Positions 7,495 to 16,617 of a stretch of 64,000 nt of DNA are shown in pieces. The notes under the pieces were generated by a model. That model was not told the origin of the DNA and searched no databases. It saw only the letters and a list, made by a program, of their open reading frames with translations. Origin of the DNA: Arcicella sp034519515 (GTDB lineage Bacteria; Bacteroidota; Bacteroidia; Cytophagales; Spirosomataceae); NCBI GenBank assembly GCA_034519515.1, contig JAXHOK010000006.1, positions 248,001-312,000 of the forward strand, written 5' to 3'. Made by a program: the position numbers and the translations under genes. How positions within the stretch are numbered: position 1 is the first letter of the stretch; each line of letters opens with the position of its first letter.

Positions 7495-9024
7495 TTAACT
7501 GATAAGATTGAACCCCGTCATAATCACAGGTTTTTCAACGCCCATTAATGCTAAAATCGTTGGAGCAATATCTCCCAATTTTCCGTCTTTGATAGATTTA
7601 TGGTCTTTATCAATCAAAATACATGGCACAAGATTTAGGCTGTGTTGCGTATTTGGCGAACCGTCATCGTTAATCATATAATCAGCATTGCCGTGGTCTG
7701 CCAGCACAATTACTGAATAATCATGTTCGACTGCTGCCTCAACAACTGCCTTCAAAGACTCATCCACAGCCTCGCAAGCGTCTATAACTGCTTGAAAATC
7801 ACCCGTATGACCCACCATATCAGGATTGGCAAAGTTTAAACAGACAAAGTCTGCTTCGCCTTTTTGAAGGGCTGGCACTAAGGAATCACGAACTTCATAA
7901 ACCGACATTTCGGGCTGTAAGTCGTAGGTTGCCACTTTCGGAGAATTACACAAAATTCTGGTTTCACCTTCGAAAGGTTCATTTCTGCCACCCGAAAAGA
8001 AGAAAGTTACGTGTGGGTATTTTTCGGTTTCGGCAATTCTGATTTGCTTTTTACCCGCATTGGTCAAAACTTCGCCCAAGGTTGAAGGTAAATTGCCATC
8101 ATCAAAAATCACGTTTACATTTGTGAAAGATTTATTGTAATTGGTCATCGTCAAATAACGAATATCCAATTTTTTCATGCCATTTTCTGGGAAATCTTCT
8201 TGGGTTAATGCCTTCGTGATTTCCTGTGGGCGATCGGTTCGATAATTGAAACAAAGTACCACATCACTTTCTTTTATACTACCGATGGGCTTGTCATTTT
8301 TCGTTACTACAATGGGTTTGATAAACTCATCCGTAACGCCCGCCATATAAGATTCTTGCATCAATGAAACGATACCCTCGGCACAAACCGCCACGCCTTC
8401 GCCCTTCACCATTACGTCATACGCCTCCTCAATTCGCTCCCAACGGTTGTCTCTGTCCATGGCGTAATATCTGCCTGTAACAGTAGCAATTTTACCGACT
8501 GATGTTCTCAAAAATGCTTGTAAATCAGCAATAAAACCCGTTCCAGATTTTGGGTCGCAGTCTCTTCCATCCGTAAAAGCATGAATATATACTTCCGATA
8601 AACCGCTGTCTTTCAGTACATTACAAAGAGCCTTCACGTGGCTGATGTGAGCGTGAACGCCACCGTTTGACACCAAACCCATCAAATGAAAAGGCTTGTT
8701 GTTTTCTTTGGCATATTTGATAGCATCCACCAAAACGGGTTCGTGTTGGAGCATATTGGTTTCGATGGATTCATTCAAACGCACCAAACTTTGGCGGACA
8801 GTTCGTCCCGCACCAAGGTTCATGTGTCCCACTTCCGAATTGCCGAATTGACCTTCGGGCAAACCCACTTCTGGACCAAAAGTTACGAGGGTACTGTTGG
8901 GATTATTTGCCAAAATGGAATCGTAAAAAGGGGTTTTAGCGGCAATAATCGCCGAACGGTCTTCGTATCCTTTTTGGGCAATTCCCCAACCATCCAAGAT
9001 GATTAATATTACTTTTTTGCTCAC
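7495..9024 (-). CDS. gpmI: 2,3-bisphosphoglycerate-independent phosphoglycerate mutase
   Basis: GpmI interconverts 3- and 2-phosphoglycerate in glycolysis. At 509 residues it has the normal length. The alkaline-phosphatase-type metal site is present: LIILDGWG at the start, the phosphoserine in GQFGNSEVGHMNLGAGR (Ser63), HAFTDGRD, TVTGRYYAMDRDNRWER, NFANPDMVGHTG, and VLADHGNAD near the end. The stop lies in a short-word repeat arm. The upstream zeta-toxin gene on the same strand ends 28 bases before the start, so read-through transcription is possible. eno and fbaA, also in this window, act in the same pathway. Confidence 0.97.
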   Translation of the reverse strand: MSKKVILIILDGWGIAQKGYEDRSAIIAAKTPFYDSILANNPNSTLVTFGPEVGLPEGQFGNSEVGHMNLGAGRTVRQSLVRLNESIETNMLQHEPVLVDAIKYAKENNKPFHLMGLVSNGGVHAHISHVKALCNVLKDSGLSEVYIHAFTDGRDCDPKSGTGFIADLQAFLRTSVGKIATVTGRYYAMDRDNRWERIEEAYDVMVKGEGVAVCAEGIVSLMQESYMAGVTDEFIKPIVVTKNDKPIGSIKESDVVLCFNYRTDRPQEITKALTQEDFPENGMKKLDIRYLTMTNYNKSFTNVNVIFDDGNLPSTLGEVLTNAGKKQIRIAETEKYPHVTFFFSGGRNEPFEGETRILCNSPKVATYDLQPEMSVYEVRDSLVPALQKGEADFVCLNFANPDMVGHTGDFQAVIDACEAVDESLKAVVEAAVEHDYSVIVLADHGNADYMINDDGSPNTQHSLNLVPCILIDKDHKSIKDGKLGDIAPTILALMGVEKPVIMTGFNLIS

Positions 9025-9052
9025 TGTTTTATTGTTTTGCTTGATTTAGTTT

Positions 9053-9673
9053 TTATTGGATAAGATTGTACAAATACTGTTTGACCCAATTTGGCATTAT
9101 ATTTTTTTCGATTGATTCTGTAATCTTTCCTTCCGAGACTCTCAAAATTTGGCTCGGTGTTCCAAATGTTGAATTATCGGCAATAATGAGTTCATCAATT
9201 AACTGAAAATGTTTATTCAATTGAAATAAATTTCCATAAAAATTCTTTTCAATTTCTTGCGGTGTAACATAGTGTCCTCCCGTTTTAACCCTTTCAGAAA
9301 CACGTTTTAATGATAACGATAGGTCACTGACCATCAAAAATATCATGGTAATATGATAGTCCATTTCCCTAAAACGGATAATTGTTTGCCAAGGAGATTC
9401 ACTACTAAAATGACCTTCATAGGCAAATGAGGAGTTTGAAATTATGTTCTTTTCGACCAACCTTTCAAATTCAGAAACCGTTTTTTGAAAAGCCATATCT
9501 CGGGCGTATTTAGGAGACTTGATTTGTGCGGGAAAAATTTTCATTAGAGATTCCACAAAAAACTTGTCTCCGTCAAATACCTCTAAATTTGAGAACTCTT
9601 CTGGCAAAATAATCTTGGAGAGCGTAGATTTACCTGCTCCATTTGCTCCAGAAATTACAAATAGATTAGGCAT
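9053..9673 (-). CDS. Zeta-toxin-like P-loop kinase
   Basis: The 206-residue product starts MPNLFVISGANGAGKSTLSK with a Walker A motif (GANGAGKS) and continues with VFDGDKFF, then YEGHFSS. This layout matches zeta-toxin-type kinases, which phosphorylate UDP-N-acetylglucosamine or related substrates. The C-terminal region has LIIADNST, also common in this group. The start overlaps the end of the small upstream gene by 8 bases, as is usual for toxin-antitoxin pairs. Whether it is toxic is inference, since many chromosomal zeta-like kinases are uncharacterised. Confidence 0.75.
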   Translation of the reverse strand: MPNLFVISGANGAGKSTLSKIILPEEFSNLEVFDGDKFFVESLMKIFPAQIKSPKYARDMAFQKTVSEFERLVEKNIISNSSFAYEGHFSSESPWQTIIRFREMDYHITMIFLMVSDLSLSLKRVSERVKTGGHYVTPQEIEKNFYGNLFQLNKHFQLIDELIIADNSTFGTPSQILRVSEGKITESIEKNIMPNWVKQYLYNLIQ

Positions 9674-9929
9674 TTTCTAAGTTATATTTTTGTCTTAAAA
9701 CAGAGACTTCTTGCTCGCTCAATGTTTTCAAAAGTTTGTAGTCTCTATAATCTTTTGTAAATTCTACAATTTCGACATGACCATCTGCGTATTCCATATA
9801 TGCCTGATTTTCAAGTAATTCCTTCTCATCCGTAATCATAAATGGAAAGCCCGCTTGGTGTTTTTGCTTACGCAATTGAACAATAGCTCCGTTTATTTTT
9901 TGATTAAAATTATAATTTATTGTATTCAT
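9666..9929 (-). CDS. Small protein upstream of the zeta-like kinase, candidate antitoxin
   Basis: This 87-residue charged protein contains EYADGHVEIVEFTKDYRDY and a basic N-terminal part (LRKQKHQAGF). It overlaps the zeta-like gene by 8 bases, the usual arrangement when an antitoxin is translated before its toxin. It is not clearly a classic epsilon antitoxin. The antitoxin role is inferred from position and size only. Confidence 0.6.
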   Translation of the reverse strand: MNTINYNFNQKINGAIVQLRKQKHQAGFPFMITDEKELLENQAYMEYADGHVEIVEFTKDYRDYKLLKTLSEQEVSVLRQKYNLENA

Positions 9930-9959
9930 AAGTTTGGATTTTCGCTTGATTTTAATGTT

Positions 9960-10376
9960 TTATTCAGAACAACTCGTGTGTATTGGAATTGTAAACTTTG
10001 ACCTTACTGGTATATTTTTGTTACTTGCTGGAATCCACTTTTCAGTTAATTCTTTTCCAAATTCTGCAATAAATATTTTTTCAGCATCTTCAAATCCTGC
10101 ACTTTTGACAAATTTTATATTTGAAACATCCCCACTCTTATCTATTACACATTCGATTCTTACCGAAAAAGGGATACCCCTATTGCAATATTCTTTCACT
10201 AAACTTGAAAGAGCTTTACTTCGTTGCAAGTATCTTCCAAATGCTCCCATTCCCCCAGGAAATTCTGCTTGTTTTTCAACTGCCGTAAAGATTTCTTCTT
10301 CTTTTACTTTTTGAGCAAAAGAATTAAGAGAAAGTTGGAAAAGCCATAAGAATATAAATAAGTATCTCATTATCAT
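9960..10376 (-). CDS. Secreted TonB C-terminal-like protein
   Basis: I set the start at the ATG at 10376 (MIMRYLF), because the upstream extension runs into the phosphatase gene and has no signal-like start. A signal peptide (LFIFLWLFQLSLNSFAQ) precedes about 115 residues with FPGGMGAFGRYLQ and VRIECVIDKSGDVSNIKFVKS. The latter resembles the TonB C-terminal or energy-transducer fold that is common in Bacteroidota as small secreted proteins. It lacks the membrane anchor and proline-rich spacer of a true TonB, so it may bind a receptor or work alone. Function unknown. Confidence 0.65.
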   Translation of the reverse strand: MIMRYLFIFLWLFQLSLNSFAQKVKEEEIFTAVEKQAEFPGGMGAFGRYLQRSKALSSLVKEYCNRGIPFSVRIECVIDKSGDVSNIKFVKSAGFEDAEKIFIAEFGKELTEKWIPASNKNIPVRSKFTIPIHTSCSE

Positions 10377-10404
10377 TGATTTGTCTCCTAAAATACACTT
10401 CCTA

Positions 10405-10899
10405 TTACAACCGATGTTTCTCCACCAAATAATCCAAAAACCCCTCAGCACAACGGCTCACTATTTGATAGACATTTTCAAAATCCTTTTCCTCTCCATA
10501 ATACGGGTCGGGGACTTCCATGATTCTATTACTTACTTCCGAATCAAACCTGCGATACAAAAAACAAACTTCTTCGGGTTGGTGAATATTGGTGGCTCGA
10601 TAGCTAATAGATTGGATGTTTTCCATGTTATAATCATCCATCGCCACGATATAATCAAAGACTGAAAAATCTTCTCCGTGTAATTTTCTGCATCGGTGCG
10701 TGAGGGTGAGTCCGTGAGATTCAGCATTTTTACGAGTACGATGGTCGGGTAAATCCCCAATATGATAAGCGTGTGTAGCAGCAGAATCGCACTGGATTTC
10801 TCTTTGCAAATCTCGTGCTTTTACTGCCCTGCGGAAAGTTTCCTCAGCAATGGGCGAGCGACAAATATTTCCCGTACAAACGAATAAGATTTTTACCAT
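10405..10899 (-). CDS. Low-molecular-weight protein-tyrosine-phosphatase
   Basis: The catalytic P-loop VCTGNICRSP (C-x5-R, Cys8 and Arg14) starts right after MVKILF, and the general acid lies in PDPYYG near the end. Both are diagnostic. I chose the ATG at 10899 over one 12 bases upstream, since family members begin only a few residues before the P-loop. The product is cytoplasmic and about 164 residues long, the normal size. A TATATTTG promoter lies about 62 bases upstream. The substrate cannot be read from the sequence. Confidence 0.93.
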   Translation of the reverse strand: MVKILFVCTGNICRSPIAEETFRRAVKARDLQREIQCDSAATHAYHIGDLPDHRTRKNAESHGLTLTHRCRKLHGEDFSVFDYIVAMDDYNMENIQSISYRATNIHQPEEVCFLYRRFDSEVSNRIMEVPDPYYGEEKDFENVYQIVSRCAEGFLDYLVEKHRL

Positions 10900-10960
10900 T
10901 TTGTTTACCACATAGAAAGGTTAGGGAGGATAGAAAATTTAGTTTCCTGATTTTTCAATA

Positions 10961-10968
10961 CAAATATA
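10961..10968 (-). promoter_or_regulatory. TATATTTG -7 element of the phosphatase gene
   Basis: CAAATATA on plus reads TATATTTG on minus, an exact match to TAnnTTTG. Confidence 0.5.
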
Positions 10969-11007
10969 CAAAAAGGTGGAGGGATTAAAATTGCAGATTT
11001 TGATTTA

Positions 11008-11058
11008 GTTCACAAGGAAGGCTTCGGATTAGGCATCCCCCTTAGCGAAGCCTTCCTT
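11008..11058. repeat. Inverted repeat (AAGGAAGGCTTCG / CGAAGCCTTCCTT)
   Basis: A 13-bp perfect stem with a loop of about 20 bases lies between the phosphatase promoter and the rplS terminator. It has no T run. It resembles the other intergenic palindromes of this window. Confidence 0.6.
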
Positions 11059-11120
11059 AAAGTACGAATTTGAACTTTGAAATTAGGATGAATGAAAGCC
11101 AAAACGTAAACCCTTTTTCA

Positions 11121-11156
11121 ACAAAAAAGTCGCTCCAAATGAAGCGACTTTTTTGT
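11121..11156. terminator. Terminator of rplS
   Basis: ACAAAAAAGTCGCT and AGCGACTTTTTTGT form a stem with A and T tracts, about 22 bases after the rplS stop. Confidence 0.85.
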
Positions 11157-11178
11157 TATATGTCTAATAATCAAGTGA

Positions 11179-11544
11179 TTACTTAACTTTCTTTTTGATT
11201 AATTCCTTAACCTTAGCTCTACGTCCTTGTGTTCCACGTAGATAGAATAATCTTGCACGACGAACTTTACCTTTACGTAATACTTCAATTTTGTCAATAT
11301 TTGGAGAAAGCAATGGGAAGATTCTTTCCACACCCACACCATTAGAGATTTTACGAACGGTGAAGGACTCACCAGCACCAGCGTTACGACGTTGAATAAC
11401 GGTTCCTTGGAAAACCTGAATACGCTCCTTTGCACCTTCACGAATTTTTACATACACGTTGATGGTATCACCTGCTGAGAATTCGGGCAAATCTGCACGG
11501 CGTGCAGCATTTTCAGCTTCTACGAACTTAATTAAATCGTTCAT
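11179..11544 (-). CDS. rplS: 50S ribosomal protein L19
   Basis: L19 lies at the 30S-50S interface. The 121-residue product contains FSAGDTINVYVKIREGAKERIQ, then FQGTVIQRRNAGAGESFTVRKIS, GVGVERIFPLLSPN, VRRARLFYLRG and a basic tail, all standard. The gene is alone here, not with rpsP-rimM-trmD. It has its own promoter (TACCTTTG on minus) and a leader of about 130 bases that could fold. Confidence 0.98.
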   Translation of the reverse strand: MNDLIKFVEAENAARRADLPEFSAGDTINVYVKIREGAKERIQVFQGTVIQRRNAGAGESFTVRKISNGVGVERIFPLLSPNIDKIEVLRKGKVRRARLFYLRGTQGRRAKVKELIKKKVK

Positions 11545-11559
11545 TTTTTGTTTTTTTAC

Positions 11560-11675
11560 TGTTGAAAATTTTGATTTTATTTTCCTTAAAAATAACCAGC
11601 GGTAGCCTTAAAGGTCTGATTAACAATAAATTATTACACTCAGATTGCCCAGCCACATTCACTATTTTTGTTTGG
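11560..11675 (-). promoter_or_regulatory. Candidate structured leader of rplS
   Basis: Between the promoter and the rplS start, the minus strand holds GTGGCTGGGCAATCTGA, then ATCAGACC and GGCTACCGCTGG, which can pair in more than one way. Autoregulatory leaders are common for ribosomal proteins, but I cannot match this one to a named motif. Confidence 0.35.
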
Positions 11676-11680
11676 GACTG

Positions 11681-11688
11681 CAAAGGTA
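11681..11688 (-). promoter_or_regulatory. TACCTTTG -7 element of rplS
   Basis: CAAAGGTA on plus reads TACCTTTG on minus, an exact match to TAnnTTTG. It is followed by a leader of about 130 bases. Confidence 0.55.
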
Positions 11689-11722
11689 CTAATTTATTTT
11701 TAAAATTAGAAATCAGATTAAA

Positions 11723-11756
11723 CAAAAAGGTGTGAACATGAAGCACACACCTTTTG
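11723..11756 (-). terminator. Terminator of fbaA
   Basis: AAAAAGGTGTG and CACACCTTTTG form a stem with a T run on the minus strand, just after the fbaA stop. Confidence 0.8.
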
Positions 11757-11771
11757 GGAAATTCCTAAATA

Positions 11772-12857
11772 TTACACTAAATACTGATTAGCATTTCCAG
11801 CGTTCAAATCTTCAAATGCTTCTTTCAAACGGCTTACGAATTGCTCTTCGCCTTTGCGTAACCATACACGTGGGTCATAATATTTTTTGTTAGGTGAATC
11901 TTCGCCCGTTGGGTTTCCGATTTGTCCTTGTAGGTAACCTTCTTTTTCTTTGTAAAAATTCAAAATTCCTTCCCAGAATGCCCATTGCAAATCAGTATCA
12001 ATGTTCATTTTGATAGCTCCGTAAGAAATTGCCTCACGAATTTCCTCACGTGATGACCCCGAACCTCCGTGGAATACGAAATTGATGGGTTTCTCAGCCG
12101 TTAAGCCATATTTTTCTTTGACAAACTCCTGAGAATTATGCAAAATTACGGGTGATAATTTTACGTTTCCAGGCTTGTAAACACCGTGTACGTTTCCGAA
12201 AGCGGCTGCAATCGTGAAACGGTGAGATATTTTACTCAATTCTTCGTAAGCATAAGCCACTTCCGAAGGTTGCGTATATAATTTTGAAGAATCCACGTCT
12301 GAATTGTCCACGCCGTCTTCTTCGCCACCCGTTACGCCCAATTCAATTTCCAAAGTCATGCCCATTTTAGACATTCTTTCTAAATAATGCTTACAGATTT
12401 CGATGTTCTCTTCGATGGGTTCTTCCGATAAATCAATCATGTGTGAAGAGAACAAAGGCTTGCCGTTTGCTGCAAAAAACTTCTCGCCCGCATCCAATAA
12501 ACCATCTAACCAAGGCAACAATTTCTTAGCACAATGGTCAGTATGAAGAATTACTTGAACGCCATAAGCATCCGCCATTTGGTGAACGTGATGAGCTCCC
12601 GAAATTCCACCAGCAATTGAGGCTTCTTGGTTTCCATTGGGTAAAGATTTACCCGCATAAAATTGAGCCCCACCGTTTGAAAACTGAACAATTACGGGGG
12701 AATTGACCGCTTTGGCAGCTTCTAAAACTCCGTTTACTGTATCTGTTCCCGTAACGTTTACGGCTGGTAAAGCGAATTGATTTTTCTTGGCAATTTCAAA
12801 GAGTTCTTGCAAAGCATCACCATGCAGAACACCTTTCTGAGAAGACAAACTTGACAT
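11772..12857 (-). CDS. fbaA: Class II fructose-bisphosphate aldolase
   Basis: This zinc enzyme splits fructose 1,6-bisphosphate into two triose phosphates. The 361-residue product matches the E. coli FbaA type: PAVNVTGTDTVNGVLEAAK, the Zn ligand region VILHTDHCAKKLLPWLDG, EIELGVTGGEEDGVDN, FGNVHGVYKPGNVKL, and NFVFHGGSGSSREEI with NMDTDLQWA-like NIDTDLQWAFWEG. A TATTTTTG promoter lies about 60 bases upstream and a terminator follows. Confidence 0.97.
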   Translation of the reverse strand: MSSLSSQKGVLHGDALQELFEIAKKNQFALPAVNVTGTDTVNGVLEAAKAVNSPVIVQFSNGGAQFYAGKSLPNGNQEASIAGGISGAHHVHQMADAYGVQVILHTDHCAKKLLPWLDGLLDAGEKFFAANGKPLFSSHMIDLSEEPIEENIEICKHYLERMSKMGMTLEIELGVTGGEEDGVDNSDVDSSKLYTQPSEVAYAYEELSKISHRFTIAAAFGNVHGVYKPGNVKLSPVILHNSQEFVKEKYGLTAEKPINFVFHGGSGSSREEIREAISYGAIKMNIDTDLQWAFWEGILNFYKEKEGYLQGQIGNPTGEDSPNKKYYDPRVWLRKGEEQFVSRLKEAFEDLNAGNANQYLV

Positions 12858-12914
12858 AATATTATTTTTTCTTGTTAAAAACTTATTTTAACTAATTTCT
12901 TGGATAAAAGAGTT

Positions 12915-12922
12915 CAAAAATA
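12915..12922 (-). promoter_or_regulatory. TATTTTTG -7 element of fbaA
   Basis: CAAAAATA on plus reads TATTTTTG on minus, 58 bases before the fbaA start. Confidence 0.5.
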
Positions 12923-13103
12923 ATTATTTTAATTGGCTTTTATCTCATTTTACAGAATGATGTTTTGTTAATCTTACTTTTTCCGAAGATTATGCAACGA
13001 TTCTATTACTCATAAAACTGTAATGTTAATTTTCGTTAATTAATGAGAACAGTAAAAATACCTCATCACTGATTGCGTTTTATGAAAAACTAAATAAAAT
13101 TAC

Positions 13104-13681
13104 ATGAAAATATCAACTTTACTTTTACTCTTTTTTCTTGATTATTCCCAAATATCCGCACAAATTCTTCAAGCGGAAGAGCCATTTATTCGTTGTCTAA
13201 CGTTGCAAATGACTGGTAAACAACGTAATGTAAATTTTTATGAAGGTAGTATTATTGTCGTTAAACTTCATCATGATAAGCAAAAATATGCCTTCCAAAT
13301 TATCAGATTGACGGATAGTTCTTTTTTTATGCTCCAAACAAAAATCAAACATCGTTTTTTGATTTACAAGAATTAAAGTTCAAAAAGATTCGCAAGATAT
13401 ATTTGGGTAAAGGGAAAGGTTCTATTCTGAATAAAATTGGATTGCTGGGAACGGCAGGAATTATGCTTTTTTCATTCGATATTTTGAATCAATTGGGTAA
13501 TCCAAAAATTAACGTAAGCCCAACCATTGTGGGCATTAGTACAGGTTTAATAACGACCAGTTTATTAGTAAACGCTTTGAGAAATCGTACTTATAAAATT
13601 AATAATCGACATTATTTTCATTTGTATCATTTATCCCAAACAAGTTCCCAAGGTAGAAAAGTATTAAAGTATCCACAGTAA
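13104..13681 (+). pseudogene. Secreted/membrane protein of unknown function, split by a frameshift
   Basis: Two adjacent ORFs (13104-13376 and 13403-13681) read as one protein if one A is added to the five-A run at 13340-13344. The restored junction is SFFDLQELKFKKIRKIYLGKGKG. The N-terminal part has a signal peptide (MKISTLLLLFFLDYSQISAQ), then CLTLQMTGKQRNVNFYEG. The second part has a hydrophobic segment (GLLGTAGIMLFSFDIL), another at about VGISTGLITTSLLVNAL, and ends RTYKINNRHYFHLYHL. I recall similar proteins of about 190 residues in Cytophagales with no known function. It may be a real pseudogene or a base-calling error. Confidence 0.65.
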
Positions 13682-13707
13682 TCATTTTGTGGTGGCGATA
13701 TAATATT

Positions 13708-13745
13708 AAAAAAAGCCTTCTCAAATCAATTTGAGAAGGCTTTTC
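13708..13745. terminator. Bidirectional terminator
   Basis: AAAAAAAGCCTTCTCAAAT and ATTTGAGAAGGCTTTT form the stem between two convergent genes. Confidence 0.85.
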
Positions 13746-13762
13746 TAATAATTAAACAAATC

Positions 13763-16216
13763 TTATCTATTAATAATAATGCGTTTAGCTAAATCAAAGT
13801 CTCCGCTACTTCCAATACCTGTTCCTTTGAATCGTAGGATATATTCTCCTTCGGGCTGGCTTCTTAAATCTACGATTACTTTTCCTTTAATTTCGGGAAG
13901 TGTACCCGAATAGATTTGTCTTCCTAAAAGGTCATAAATTAAAATCTCTGATTTGGTATAATCTGCCAATGTTTCAATTGTTAATAAACCATTACTTGGG
14001 TTTGGATAAATAGACAAACCTTTGAAATCTGGGTCTTCTTTGAAAGTAAATGGCTTCACGAAATTAGAGAAACATGACAATGAGTTCAGAGGGGCTGGCA
14101 CGATAAAAATTGTTTTTCTACGTGTCGTGTAATCTCCGTAACTATTTGCCTTGATGGATGCTTCGGTAAATTTCAAAATCTCCGTGCCAAATCTCCATTC
14201 ATAATCAGACCCATCGGGAAAGTTTACGGCTTTCAAAGTAAACGTACCATCTTTGGCTATTTGTGTTTGAGCAGCTTCTGGTCCAGTAGTTATCAAAACA
14301 GGGTTTTCCCTTACCAATACCGCTAATGGCAATGATTTTGCTGAAACGCAACCCGTTGTAGCATCTTTGGCAGTGGCAGTATATTCACGAGAAATATCTA
14401 CGAATGCCCCCGAACTACTTACAGCAGATAAATTTAACCTTGTTCCAATAAATCCTGTACTCCAAGTTACTTCATTCGGACTGGTGGCAACCAAATTTAC
14501 TGAATTAGCTTTGGTATAATCATCATTACTTCTCGCACAGAAAGTAAGTGGTCCATCTGCCGCAACGGTTGGGGCTGGAGGCAACGGTAACGCCAACGTA
14601 GTAACTGGGTCTGAAGCAGGTGATAAACAGTTGCGTGGGTCAAGCACTTGCACGGTGAATGTTGCGGAGGTCTTTACGGTCAATGATTTTGTTGAATCTG
14701 CCGAACTCCAACGATAACGTGTTCTTTCACTGGTATTGGCTAAATCTGAAGAAGTCAAAACCACACTTTGGTCAGCACAGAACGAAAGCGGTCCGCTTGC
14801 CGTGATGGTTGGCTTGGCAGGAAGTGCATACACAATAACTCTCGCAGGGTCAGATGTTGGCGAAAGACAGTTATTAATATCTCTAACCGATACCGTAAAA
14901 TCTCCCGAAGCTCTTAAAGTAATCGAACGGGTCGTGTCTCTTGAGCTCCAAAGGTATCTCACATTAGGCGTTGAAGTCAAAGTTACACTACCTCCACTAC
15001 AAAACGCTAAAGGACTACCTGCCGAAATAATTGGTTTAGCTGGTAAAGCAAAAACGGTAATTCTGGTAGTATCGGAAGGCATCGAAACGCAACCGCTTGT
15101 GTCAATTACTTGAACGGCATATTTACCAACGGCATTTATATTTCTAATGGTTGGTGTAGTTGCTCCCGTACTCCATAAATATCTAAATCCTGTACTTGAA
15201 GTCAATGAAAGGGTATCTCCTTGACAAATAGCGGCTCCTCTTTTTGAAGGGGTAATGGTTGGTTTTGCAGGAACTCGTAAAGTTCTCAACACAACGGGAG
15301 CAGAAATTTTAGATTTACAAGTCAAAGTTTTGCTAAAACCTGTTGCTATCACTTGAATACTGGCAGCTTTGTTGAAGGCTCTGATAAAACTTCTTGTTCC
15401 TAAACTATCTTGTCTTACGCCATTAACTAACCATTCATATCTTATAACGGTGGCTGAACTATCGGCTCTCAAAGACACACTTTTGTCTTCACAAAAAACC
15501 GTTGCACTGGCTGTTACAGTTGGCACAGGCACTACATTGAAATCAATCTTTACTCTACCCGCACCATAAACCACCACATTTGGACATTCAGGAGAAACTA
15601 CTGATAGGAAATAAAAACCATCTTTTTTAGTTTGCAAAACGGGTGTACCTTGTCCTCTGAAAGTGGTGTCAATCAAGAAACCATACGTTTGTTCATCCGC
15701 AGTTCCAGCCAAACCTCTTTCCCAACGATAAATGAATCGGGGATCAGTCAATTCTGAACGTAAAGTAATCACTTCACCATCACAAGCGACTTGCTTATCA
15801 AAACCGATAAAAGGCTGATAGGGCGGAGCAGATTGATAAGGCAAAAACAAAGTTTGTGACCGTGGACTTTCTTCACCAAATTCTGTACAAGTGGCATACA
15901 CCAAAGTATTGCTAAGAATTTCTAAGTATTTTCTGTTTGATTGTGGGAGGTTTCCGCCCAAATTTATGCCAGCATCGTTGTACCATGTGATAAAACCGTT
16001 GCCGCAACCGTCAGCTTCAATAATTACGGAACTTCGGGCATCACCTGCCGCTTGAAAACCGCATCTGTCCACACCCAAATATCTAACAACGGGTGCAGCA
16101 GGAGGAAGGGCTATTTTGGATGCCTTTTTAGGAACGGTAGATTCCTTAGCAAACGAAAAAAGAGACGTTGCAACAAACAAAAAGGCTAAGATAGTCTTAT
16201 GAGTAAGGTTGTTCAT
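13763..16216 (-). CDS. Large secreted surface protein with Ig-like repeats and T9SS type A sorting tail
   Basis: The 817-residue product has a signal peptide (KTILAFLFVATSLFSFAKE). About five to six Ig-like or PKD-like repeats of roughly 80 residues follow, each with a PAKPTIT..G....C....VTLTS core, a YLWS(T/S)GDTT segment and a C(L/V)SP.SDP cysteine pair. The end is a type A C-terminal domain, FKGLSIYPNPSNGLLTIE...GEYILRFKG...RIIINR, which directs export by the type IX secretion system. It is probably a surface adhesin or scaffold. No enzyme motif is visible. It stands alone between a terminator and a 400-base spacer. Confidence 0.9.
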   Translation of the reverse strand: MNNLTHKTILAFLFVATSLFSFAKESTVPKKASKIALPPAAPVVRYLGVDRCGFQAAGDARSSVIIEADGCGNGFITWYNDAGINLGGNLPQSNRKYLEILSNTLVYATCTEFGEESPRSQTLFLPYQSAPPYQPFIGFDKQVACDGEVITLRSELTDPRFIYRWERGLAGTADEQTYGFLIDTTFRGQGTPVLQTKKDGFYFLSVVSPECPNVVVYGAGRVKIDFNVVPVPTVTASATVFCEDKSVSLRADSSATVIRYEWLVNGVRQDSLGTRSFIRAFNKAASIQVIATGFSKTLTCKSKISAPVVLRTLRVPAKPTITPSKRGAAICQGDTLSLTSSTGFRYLWSTGATTPTIRNINAVGKYAVQVIDTSGCVSMPSDTTRITVFALPAKPIISAGSPLAFCSGGSVTLTSTPNVRYLWSSRDTTRSITLRASGDFTVSVRDINNCLSPTSDPARVIVYALPAKPTITASGPLSFCADQSVVLTSSDLANTSERTRYRWSSADSTKSLTVKTSATFTVQVLDPRNCLSPASDPVTTLALPLPPAPTVAADGPLTFCARSNDDYTKANSVNLVATSPNEVTWSTGFIGTRLNLSAVSSSGAFVDISREYTATAKDATTGCVSAKSLPLAVLVRENPVLITTGPEAAQTQIAKDGTFTLKAVNFPDGSDYEWRFGTEILKFTEASIKANSYGDYTTRRKTIFIVPAPLNSLSCFSNFVKPFTFKEDPDFKGLSIYPNPSNGLLTIETLADYTKSEILIYDLLGRQIYSGTLPEIKGKVIVDLRSQPEGEYILRFKGTGIGSSGDFDLAKRIIINR

Positions 16217-16617
16217 AATTAAGAATATTTGGGGTAAAAATTTTAGGTTAAGATTAAAACCAAAAAATTTGGTGTGGCTGCTAAAATAGATTTAGTACAG
16301 CTAAAAAATCATTTATTGATTCAAGAGTAAATTTAAGATAAGAACGTCTATAAACCATATAAAAGTGTTCAAACTTTTTAAACGGTCAGATAATTGAGTA
16401 AACGGTTTTAGTCTGTAAAATCAGCTAATTATCTGAAAACTATGTACTTAGGGCATGAAATACCCTTTGGACTAAATCATTGTTAAAATATAGACGGTTT
16501 TCAACCTAAAAGGGTTGTTTCAGTTTGAGAAAAAACTTAATATTCTGCTTATATTTTCTTGATTAGATGTATTATCTTTGAAAATATTAATCATCTGATA
16601 TTTTTTATAATAATTTT
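16217..16617. other. 400-base spacer upstream of the T9SS protein and acyl-CoA synthetase genes
   Basis: This AT-rich region lies between divergent genes. It holds a stem CAGATAATT / AATTATCTG (about 16384-16437), a small AGGG...CCCT hairpin (about 16450), and the synthetase promoter at 16573. The -7 element sits in a partial dyad (GATTAGATG / CATCT region). I see no ORF worth calling. Confidence 0.5.
16573..16580 (+). promoter_or_regulatory. TATCTTTG -7 element of the acyl-CoA synthetase gene
   Basis: An exact match to TAnnTTTG, 37 bases before the ATG. Confidence 0.55.

Noticed and set aside
14736..15113. Plus-strand ORF opposite the T9SS protein
   Set aside because: It is an antisense reading of the Ig-like repeats; the minus-strand product has signal, repeats and sorting tail.
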